In this document: piece after piece, positions 9,117 through 13,192 of the stretch
Numbering within the stretch: position 1 is the stretch's first letter
Layout of the letters: each line of letters opens with the position of its first letter
Origin: 4484-232 sp964486555
GTDB taxonomy: Bacteria > Thermotogota > Thermotogae > Thermotogales > Thermotogaceae
Length of the DNA: 13,192 bases
Assembly: GCA_964486555.1 (NCBI GenBank)
Contig: CAZANP010000048.1
Location: forward strand, 1 to 13,192
Reading direction: 5' to 3'
Position numbers and translations under genes: made by a program
The notes under the pieces: generated by a model
Told to the model about the DNA's origin: nothing
Seen by the model: only the letters and a program-made list of their open reading frames with translations
Databases searched by the model: none

Positions 9117-9503
9117 TCATTTCAATTCCACTTCTGCTCCAACCTCTTCCAGTTTCTTCTTTATCTCCTCTGCTTCCTCCTTGGTCACACCACTCTTGAT
9201 CACAGCGTCTGGCGTTCCCGCTTTCTCCACAAGATCCTTCGCTTCTTTGAGTCCAAGACTCGTTATCTCTCTTACAACCTTTATAACCTGGATCTTGTTT
9301 TGGCCGAAACTCTTCAGAACAACATCGAATTCCGTCTTCTCTTCCTCGGCAGCACCTGCTCCAGCTGCTCCTGCAACTGGTGCTGCAACTGCAACGGGAG
9401 CGGCAGCTGTTACTCCAAACTTGTCTTCGAGTTTCTTAACGAGCTCTGCAAGCTCTGATACCGTCATCTGTTCGATAGCCTGTATGATTTCATCGATTGT
9501 CAT
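9117..9503 (-). CDS. rplL: 50S ribosomal protein L7/L12
   Basis: Ribosomal stalk protein of 128 residues that recruits and activates translational GTPases (IF2, EF-Tu, EF-G). The N-terminal dimerisation helices are at residues 1-30. A flexible Ala/Pro/Gly-rich hinge follows at about 32-54 (AAAPVAVAAPVAGAAG). The globular C-terminal domain at about 57-128 contains the conserved GTPase-contacting segment (NKIQVIKVVREITSLGLKEAKDLVE). The ATG start has the Shine-Dalgarno GGAGGTGA six nt upstream, in an 18-nt gap after rplJ. The two stalk genes are adjacent, consistent with coupled translation. L12 must be made in several copies per L10, and the strong ribosome binding site fits that. The stop codon is TGA. 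Confidence 0.99.
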   Translation of the reverse strand: MTIDEIIQAIEQMTVSELAELVKKLEDKFGVTAAAPVAVAAPVAGAAGAGAAEEEKTEFDVVLKSFGQNKIQVIKVVREITSLGLKEAKDLVEKAGTPDAVIKSGVTKEEAEEIKKKLEEVGAEVELK

Positions 9504-9521
9504 AGAAAATCACCTCCATAA

Positions 9522-10064
9522 TCATTGTTTTTTATCTTTAATTGCGTTAAGAACATAAAGCAGATTCCTCATGATTCCACTCAGAACGAATACAAGGCCG
9601 TTTATAGGTGATTTCAACCTGCCAACAACCATGGCATACAATTCTTCCTTAGATGGGAGTTTTGCTATGTTTTCAACTTCCTCTGCAGAGAACCTCTTTC
9701 TCTCAAGAAATCCTCCCTTGAATTTGAATTTTTCCAGCTTTTTCTCTTTATAAAAGTTGTAAATGGTTTTGACAGCTTCCACGGGATCTCCTTCCAGAAC
9801 GTAAAGCACCGCCGTGGGGCCAAATAGAAATTCTTTGTAATCCTGGGGGTCAAAACCAGCTCTTTCAAGGGCGAAACCGAGCAAAGTGTTTTTCACAACT
9901 CTGTATCTTGCTCCTTTCCCATATTTTTCCTTTATTCTCGCTCTTAACTCGCTTATCTGCTCAACGTTTAAACCTGTAAAATCCGTTAAGAGAATCAGAG
10001 AAGAATTTTTCAAAATCTCTGTCATCTCCTCAACTATCCTTTTCTTTTCTTCTCTGGTCAGCAA
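9522..10064 (-). CDS. rplJ: 50S ribosomal protein L10, TTG start
   Basis: Stalk base protein that anchors L7/L12 dimers to 23S rRNA, 180 residues from the chosen start. The N-terminal RNA-binding domain includes RYRVVKNTL (about residues 53-61) and GPTAVLY (82-88). The C-terminal helix, about 150-180, carries the L12-binding sites; T. maritima L10 is known to bind three L12 dimers, and this helix has similar length. I chose TTG at 10062-10064 as the start. The Shine-Dalgarno AGGAGG (10078-10073) is 8 nt upstream, and the protein then begins MLTREEKKRIVEEM, matching the family. A GTG three codons earlier (10071-10073) overlaps the Shine-Dalgarno itself and so cannot use it. L10, alone or with L12, usually represses its own synthesis through the RNA leader just upstream. 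The gene follows an intrinsic-terminator hairpin. Confidence 0.96.
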   Translation of the reverse strand: MLTREEKKRIVEEMTEILKNSSLILLTDFTGLNVEQISELRARIKEKYGKGARYRVVKNTLLGFALERAGFDPQDYKEFLFGPTAVLYVLEGDPVEAVKTIYNFYKEKKLEKFKFKGGFLERKRFSAEEVENIAKLPSKEELYAMVVGRLKSPINGLVFVLSGIMRNLLYVLNAIKDKKQ

Positions 10065-10078
10065 AACTTTCACCTCCT

Positions 10079-10113
10079 AAAAAAATTTCGTGGGCCTCCC
10101 AAGGCCCACGAAA
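10079..10113 (-). terminator. Intrinsic terminator in the rplJ leader
   Basis: On the transcribed strand TTTCGTGGGCCT (10113-10102) pairs perfectly over 12 bp with AGGCCCACGAAA (10097-10086) around the tetraloop UGGG. Seven U residues (10085-10079) follow directly. This is a textbook Rho-independent terminator and the strongest in the window. Its U tract directly abuts the rplJ Shine-Dalgarno AGGAGG (10078-10073). Because it separates rplA from rplJL inside an operon, it is best read as a conditional attenuator. Confidence 0.9.
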
Positions 10114-10185
10114 GAAACTTGCACATCTTTCGTGTGCCTCGGGCAGGCGGGATAGTCCCTTTAAGAACCTGCCGTCTTCGGCACA
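10079..10185 (-). ncRNA. L10 leader RNA, autoregulatory element of rplJL
   Basis: This 107-nt leader between the rplA stop and rplJ matches the ribosomal protein L10 leader layout. An outer helix UGUGCC (10185-10180) / GGCACA (10138-10133) is followed by an asymmetric kink-turn-like loop, GAAGAC on one side and CGA on the other. Next come an inner helix GGCAGG (10173-10168) / CCUGCC (10147-10142) and an apical part with UUCUUAAA and the hairpin GGGA-CUA-UCCC. In other bacteria this fold imitates the L10 site on 23S rRNA and binds L10 or the L10-L12 complex. Downstream, CACGAAAG (10134-10127) can pair over 8 bp with CUUUCGUG (10114-10107). That helix would consume most of the terminator's 5' arm and act as an antiterminator. 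Its first two bases overlap the outer L10-site helix, so ligand binding could favour termination. B. subtilis rplJL is known to use transcription attenuation of this kind. The mechanism here is inferred from pairing. Confidence 0.85.
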
Positions 10186-10189
10186 TTAT

Positions 10190-10897
10190 TTATTTCTTCT
10201 TGGACAACAGTTTTCCAAGATCCAATTTTATACCAGGTCCCATAGTCGAAGCAACCACTGCTTTTCTTATGAACTGGCCCTTGACTCCCGATGGTTTCAT
10301 CGCCATTATCTGTTCTATTGCTGAGAGCAGGTTTTCTTTCAGTTGCTCGTTCGCGAATGATCTCTTTCCTATTGGTATGTGAAGGTTTCCTGTTTTATCC
10401 GTTCTGACTTCAACCCTTCCTTTTTTGAATTCTTTGACCGTTTCTCCTACTTCCTGCGTCACGGTTCCAGATTTCGGTGAAGGCATCAAACCTCTTGGCC
10501 CTAAAATCTTTCCCAGTCTTCCAATAACTCTCATCATGTCAGGAGTTGCGATAGCAACATCGAAATCAAGAAATCCCTCTTTCTCTATTTTCTCAACGAG
10601 ATCTTCCGCTCCCACATAATCTGCACCGGCTTCTTGTGCTTCTTTCGCTTTATCTCCCTTCGCGAATACCAAAACCTTCACTTTTTTCCCCGTTCCATGA
10701 GGCAGAGATATGGTTCCTCTAACGTGCTGATCCGGTTTTCTGTAATCTATGTTCGTTGCAAGATGTAATTCTATTGTTTCGTCGAATTTGGCTGTAGCAG
10801 TTTTCTTAACGAGATCTATTGCTTCATCCACATCGTAATACTTCATCCTATCAACGAGTTTCCTAACTTCAAGATACCTTTTGGAGTGCTTCGGCAT
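10190..10897 (-). CDS. rplA: 50S ribosomal protein L1
   Basis: Protein of the mobile L1 arm at the ribosomal E site, 235 residues, involved in deacylated tRNA release. It has the two-domain L1 layout: domain I formed by about residues 1-68 and 160-235, and domain II by about 69-159. The family signature region (RLGKILGPRGLMPSPKSGTV) is complete, as is the C-terminal TMGPGIKLD motif. The ATG start has a GGAGGAGG Shine-Dalgarno in the 20-nt gap after rplK. In other bacteria L1 represses translation of its own rplK-rplA message. The short structured gap upstream of rplK is the place to look for such a site here. The TAA stop is followed within 5 nt by the L10 leader. Confidence 0.99.
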   Translation of the reverse strand: MPKHSKRYLEVRKLVDRMKYYDVDEAIDLVKKTATAKFDETIELHLATNIDYRKPDQHVRGTISLPHGTGKKVKVLVFAKGDKAKEAQEAGADYVGAEDLVEKIEKEGFLDFDVAIATPDMMRVIGRLGKILGPRGLMPSPKSGTVTQEVGETVKEFKKGRVEVRTDKTGNLHIPIGKRSFANEQLKENLLSAIEQIMAMKPSGVKGQFIRKAVVASTMGPGIKLDLGKLLSKKK

Positions 10898-10917
10898 GAC
10901 TGCCTCCTCCTTTCACA

Positions 10918-11346
10918 TCAACCTTCGACAACTTCTATTCCCATACTCTTCGCCGTACCTTCGATTATTCTCATGGCTGCTTCCAGATCATCCGTGTTGA
11001 GGTCTGGCATCTTCATCTTCGCTATCTCCTCTATCTGCTTTCTTGTTACCTTCCCGACCACTTTCCTCTTGGCTTCTGAGGAACCTTTATCAAGTCCCGC
11101 CGCTTTTTTCAAGAGGAAAGAAGCGGGCGGAGTTTTGACGATGAAAGTGAAAGATCTATCCTCGTAGACTGTTATGATGACAGGAAGAAGCATTCCTGCT
11201 TTATCCGCTGTTTGAGCGTTGAATCTCTTACAGAACTCCATGATGTTTACTCCCCTCTGTCCCAACGCGGGTCCAACCGGGGGAGCTGGGGTTGCTTTTC
11301 CAGCAGGAAGTTGAAGTCTTATCTCTGCAATCACCTTTTTCGCCAT
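10918..11346 (-). CDS. rplK: 50S ribosomal protein L11
   Basis: Protein of the GTPase-associated centre, 142 residues, binding 23S rRNA helices 43/44 at the stalk base. The N-terminal domain has the conserved PAPPVGPALGQRGVNIMEFC segment, with Pro22, Pro23 and Pro26 in the helix that contacts thiopeptide antibiotics. The C-terminal RNA-binding domain runs from about residue 72 to the end (DDLEAAMRIIEGTAKSMGI near the terminus). Length is normal for the family. The ATG start has the Shine-Dalgarno AAGGAGGG (11360-11353) at good spacing. It lies 41 nt after nusG and 20 nt before rplA. Confidence 0.99.
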   Translation of the reverse strand: MAKKVIAEIRLQLPAGKATPAPPVGPALGQRGVNIMEFCKRFNAQTADKAGMLLPVIITVYEDRSFTFIVKTPPASFLLKKAAGLDKGSSEAKRKVVGKVTRKQIEEIAKMKMPDLNTDDLEAAMRIIEGTAKSMGIEVVEG

Positions 11347-11362
11347 ATCTGACCCTCCTTAC

Positions 11363-11386
11363 GTGGTTCGGGGGTAGCCCTCCCAC
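11363..11386 (-). promoter_or_regulatory. Hairpin in the nusG-rplK gap, possible L1 operator
   Basis: Immediately after the nusG stop codon the message can fold with GUGG (11386-11383) paired to CCAC (11366-11363). Inside it is an upper stem GGG (11380-11378) / CCC (11374-11372) with an asymmetric internal loop. It ends 2 nt before the rplK Shine-Dalgarno. L11 operons are often autorepressed by L1 binding just upstream of rplK at an asymmetric-loop hairpin. Position fits, but I cannot match the loop to a known L1 consensus with confidence. Confidence 0.35.
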
Positions 11387-11387
11387 A

Positions 11388-12452
11388 TCATTCTATTTTC
11401 TCAACTTCCGATACATGGAGCACAACAGGAGTTTCTCTTCCGAATATGGTAACTGAAACCTTGAGTTCTTGCTTTTCTGGATCTATCTCCTTCACGATTC
11501 CTGCGAAATCCTCAAAAGGACCACTTATTATCTTCACCGTGTCTCCCACGTTGAAGTCGAACTCCACTTTAACGGGTTTCTTCTTCTCCTCGTATTCTTC
11601 AAGGCCTGCCAATCTCAATATGGCTCTTGCTTCTCTTTCTCTCAGTGGTATGGGTTGACCTCCCACGGATACGAAACCTATAACGTTGGGAACCGTTCTG
11701 ACGAACTGATACGTTTCGTCGTTCATGATCATCTCGACGAAGACGTATCCAGGGAAGAACCTTTTCTTTTTCGTTTTTAAAATTCGTATTTCTTTCCTAG
11801 TCCCAAGATCCAGAACCTCCACCTTTCCTGAGGTCTTTGCAAAGTACTTCTTCCCCTCTGCAAGAAGGTCCCCTGCTTTAACCTCCTGGCCTTTCCTCAC
11901 CATACTCCTGTCAAAAACCTCCAGAGGTATGTGATATATATCTTCCTCTCCATCTTCTGCTTTCACAGTCACTCTTTTCATCTTGGCTATTTCAACTATC
12001 CTACCATCGAGTTCACATATGTATTCACCATCCCGACTCAGAGGCATACCTTGCCTCACCCTAGTTCCTATCTTAAGACCTGTCTCCACACCGGCACTTT
12101 CCGGTATGTAATAAGTTTTCGTGTATTTTCTATCTATGGTCTCTATTACTATCTTTCTGACGTTCTTGATGTCGACTACCTTCCCATACCTTCTAGCATG
12201 GGTCGGGGGCTCTTCCGCCAAAATATCTCCCTTTTCGACGTTCTTCCCAGATGAGACGTGAAGTTTGGCGTTGGGGGAAAGGATGTATCTATCCGATGAT
12301 TTCGAAGAAGCGTCAAGTACAACCTCTTCAGGTATGACGACCCTTCCAACGAGGTGATGGGCCCCCGTCACCTCCACCTTATTCTCCAAATTTTCCTTCA
12401 CAGCGTATTCATATCCGGACATCGTTTGAAGAATGTACCATTTTTTCCTCAT
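11388..12452 (-). CDS. nusG: Transcription elongation/antitermination factor NusG with an inserted domain
   Basis: NusG binds the RNA polymerase clamp, modulates pausing and termination, and can bridge polymerase to ribosomal S10 or to Rho. At 354 residues it is about twice the usual length (around 180). The NGN domain begins at residues 4-46 (WYILQTMSGYE) and resumes at about 230 with FFPGYVFVEM. Between them is an insert of about 180 residues. The C-terminal KOW domain at about 297-354 holds VGDTVKIISGPFEDFAG. The insert has three similar units about 60 residues apart, with glycines 75, 135 and 194 in KGDILAE, RQGMPLS and KAGDLLAE. The same long NusG with an extra domain (DII) is known from T. 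maritima. The ATG start has AAGGTGA upstream and lies 7 nt after the secE stop codon, suggesting translational coupling. Confidence 0.98.
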   Translation of the reverse strand: MRKKWYILQTMSGYEYAVKENLENKVEVTGAHHLVGRVVIPEEVVLDASSKSSDRYILSPNAKLHVSSGKNVEKGDILAEEPPTHARRYGKVVDIKNVRKIVIETIDRKYTKTYYIPESAGVETGLKIGTRVRQGMPLSRDGEYICELDGRIVEIAKMKRVTVKAEDGEEDIYHIPLEVFDRSMVRKGQEVKAGDLLAEGKKYFAKTSGKVEVLDLGTRKEIRILKTKKKRFFPGYVFVEMIMNDETYQFVRTVPNVIGFVSVGGQPIPLREREARAILRLAGLEEYEEKKKPVKVEFDFNVGDTVKIISGPFEDFAGIVKEIDPEKQELKVSVTIFGRETPVVLHVSEVEKIE

Positions 12453-12459
12453 ACCTCTA

Positions 12460-12657
12460 TCACCTTATCCCTAGTATTCCTAATAACGCCCTCATGAAAC
12501 CAGAGAAGAAAAGGTCAAGAATGAAGAAATACACACCCATAGTGATAAGGATGAAAACCACAACCGTTGTGGAGCCAACGAGCTCATGCCAATTCGGCCA
12601 GTGTGTTTTCTTTGCCTCTGTTTTCACTTCTCTGAAGAACCTTCTCAGCTTTTCCAT
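12460..12657 (-). CDS. secE: Preprotein translocase subunit SecE
   Basis: Small essential subunit of the SecYEG channel in the cytoplasmic membrane, 65 residues. It has an amphipathic, basic N-terminal helix (LRRFFREVKTEAKKTHWPNW) with the conserved W-P-x-W pattern. A single transmembrane helix follows at about residues 29-50 (STTVVVFILITMGVYFFIL). This is the compact one-helix form found in most bacteria, shorter than the three-helix E. coli protein. The ATG is preceded by AAGGGGGAAAGAAG, a usable Shine-Dalgarno. The gene lies between tRNA-Trp and nusG, its standard place. Confidence 0.97.
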   Translation of the reverse strand: MEKLRRFFREVKTEAKKTHWPNWHELVGSTTVVVFILITMGVYFFILDLFFSGFMRALLGILGIR

Positions 12658-12686
12658 CTTCTTTCCCCCTTCTTACACAAAAAAAT

Positions 12687-12762
12687 TGGCAGGGCCGGCA
12701 GGACTCGAACCTGCAACCTCCGATTTTGGAGACCGGCGCTCTACCAATTGAGCTACGGCCCT
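12687..12762 (-). tRNA. tRNA-Trp (anticodon CCA)
   Basis: A complete 76-nt cloverleaf with an encoded 3' CCA. The acceptor is AGGGCCG with CGGCCCT and discriminator G. The D stem is GCUC/GAGC, the anticodon loop is CUCCAAA with anticodon CCA, and the T arm is GCAGG-UUCGAGU-CCUGC. One G-U pair is in the anticodon stem. The CCA is followed by A and seven U residues, then the secE ribosome binding site. The tRNA must be cut out of the message that also carries secE. Its 5' end is 10 nt after the rpmG stop codon. Confidence 0.98.
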
Positions 12763-12772
12763 GCGCATAACC

Positions 12773-12919
12773 TTATTTGGTTTCAACGTGCACTGTATGC
12801 TTGTTGCATCTCGGACAGTATTTCCTGAGCTGTAGTTTCTGCTTTCTATCCCTGTTTTTCGTGGTGTAGTAATTTCTGCTTCCACATTCTGAACACTTGA
12901 GAACGATCCTTATCCTCAT
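12773..12919 (-). CDS. rpmG: 50S ribosomal protein L33
   Basis: Small ribosomal protein of 48 residues with a zinc-ribbon: Cys9, Cys12, Cys35 and Cys38. The core NYYTTKNRDRKQKLQLRKYC is typical of bacterial L33 of the zinc-binding type. I start at the ATG at 12917-12919, with GAGAGGGTG about six nt upstream. The frame stays open further upstream, but that stretch runs through tRNA-Tyr and is not coding. The gene sits between two tRNA genes, with 34 nt before it and 10 nt after it. Confidence 0.97.
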   Translation of the reverse strand: MRIRIVLKCSECGSRNYYTTKNRDRKQKLQLRKYCPRCNKHTVHVETK

Positions 12920-12953
12920 CACCTTCACCCTCTCTACCACGACTTTCGAATTC

Positions 12954-13040
12954 TGGTGGTGGGGGGAGGATTTGAACCTCCGAAGGCGCTCCGCCAGCAG
13001 ATTTACAGTCTGCCCCCTTTGGCCGCTCGGGCACCCCACC
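12954..13040 (-). tRNA. tRNA-Tyr (anticodon GUA)
   Basis: An 87-nt class II tRNA with an encoded CCA. The acceptor is GGTGGGG with CCCCACC and discriminator A. The anticodon stem-loop is GCAGA-CUGUAAA-UCUGC, anticodon GUA. The long variable arm (UGGCGGAGCGCCUUC) is expected for bacterial tRNA-Tyr. The T arm is GGAGG-UUCAAAU-CCUCC. It lies 10 nt after tRNA-Thr, so the two are processed from one precursor. Confidence 0.98.
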
Positions 13041-13050
13041 GATCTTTCTC

Positions 13051-13126
13051 TGGAGCCAGCGGTGGGACTCGAACCCACAACCTACTGATTACAAATCAGT
13101 CGCTCTACCGGTTGAGCTACGCTGGC
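13051..13126 (-). tRNA. tRNA-Thr (anticodon UGU)
   Basis: A 76-nt cloverleaf with an encoded CCA. The acceptor is GCCAGCG with CGCTGGC and discriminator U. The D stem is GCUC/GAGC, the anticodon stem-loop is ACUGA-UUUGUAA-UCAGU (anticodon UGU), and the T arm is GUGGG-UUCGAGU-CCCAC. It is the first gene after the promoter, with a 5' leader of only about 12 nt. Confidence 0.98.
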
Positions 13127-13144
13127 CCCTATCCTGCTCTCAAG

Positions 13145-13173
13145 ATTATATTCTAACACGAGTTCTATGTCAA
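13145..13173 (-). promoter_or_regulatory. Consensus sigma-70-type promoter of the operon
   Basis: On the minus strand a perfect TTGACA (13173-13168) and a perfect TATAAT (13150-13145) are separated by exactly 17 nt. The predicted start is near 13138, about 12 nt upstream of tRNA-Thr. The discriminator (CTTGAGAG) is not especially G/C-rich. A full-consensus promoter fits very high expression of tRNA, ribosomal and polymerase genes. Confidence 0.92.
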
Positions 13174-13192
13174 GCGAAGCAAGGAAATTGAT

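Noticed and set aside
12673..12885. A 70-codon minus-strand frame across tRNA-Trp and the rpmG end.
   Set aside because: It is a translation of the tRNA plus out-of-frame rpmG, a common false call at tRNA genes.
12920..13078. An extended rpmG frame reaching into tRNA-Tyr.
   Set aside because: The added sequence is the tRNA read as codons; the 48-residue L33 from the ATG at 12919 is complete and has its own Shine-Dalgarno.
1..13192. CRISPR arrays, insertion sequences, integrase sites or phage genes, given the tRNA genes as possible integration targets.
   Set aside because: No direct-repeat arrays, transposase-like frames or duplicated tRNA 3' ends were seen; essentially all sequence is accounted for by core genes and short spacers.

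Overview
This window is a chromosomal transcription/translation supercluster from a hyperthermophilic bacterium of the Thermotogales (Thermotoga or Pseudothermotoga type). The assignment rests on protein character. NusG is 354 residues long and has a ~180-residue insert splitting its NGN domain, RpoC carries a large insert near its N terminus, and all proteins are rich in Lys and Glu. From memory the proteins resemble those of T. maritima, but RpoB differs at many positions, so this is probably a related species and not T. maritima itself. No database search was possible.

Every gene lies on the minus strand, so transcription runs from the right edge to the left edge. The order is: a consensus sigma-70-type promoter (13145-13173), tRNA-Thr(UGU), tRNA-Tyr(GUA), rpmG (L33), tRNA-Trp(CCA), secE, nusG, rplK (L11), rplA (L1), an L10-type RNA leader with a terminator, rplJ (L10), rplL (L7/L12), a ~215-nt spacer with two hairpins, rpoB and rpoC. 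The window ends 11 nt past the rpoC stop codon. Spacing is tight (7-41 nt between most genes). Only the rplA-rplJ and rplL-rpoB junctions exceed 100 nt, and both hold RNA structures that look regulatory.

Together the genes encode ribosomal stalk and L1-arm proteins, one small zinc-ribbon ribosomal protein, a translocon subunit, a transcription factor that couples polymerase to the ribosome, and the two large RNA polymerase subunits. The order follows the widespread secE-nusG-rplKAJL-rpoBC arrangement. The upstream Thr-Tyr...Trp tRNA context resembles that of tuf operons elsewhere, but tuf is absent here and rpmG sits between the tRNAs.

There are no mobile elements, CRISPR arrays, prophage genes or broken genes. 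This is core housekeeping DNA. The most interesting signals are a terminator/antiterminator switch next to the rplJ ribosome binding site, a likely TTG start for rplJ, structured spacers before rpoB and rplK, and a repeated barrel-sandwich-like motif shared by the NusG and RpoC inserts.
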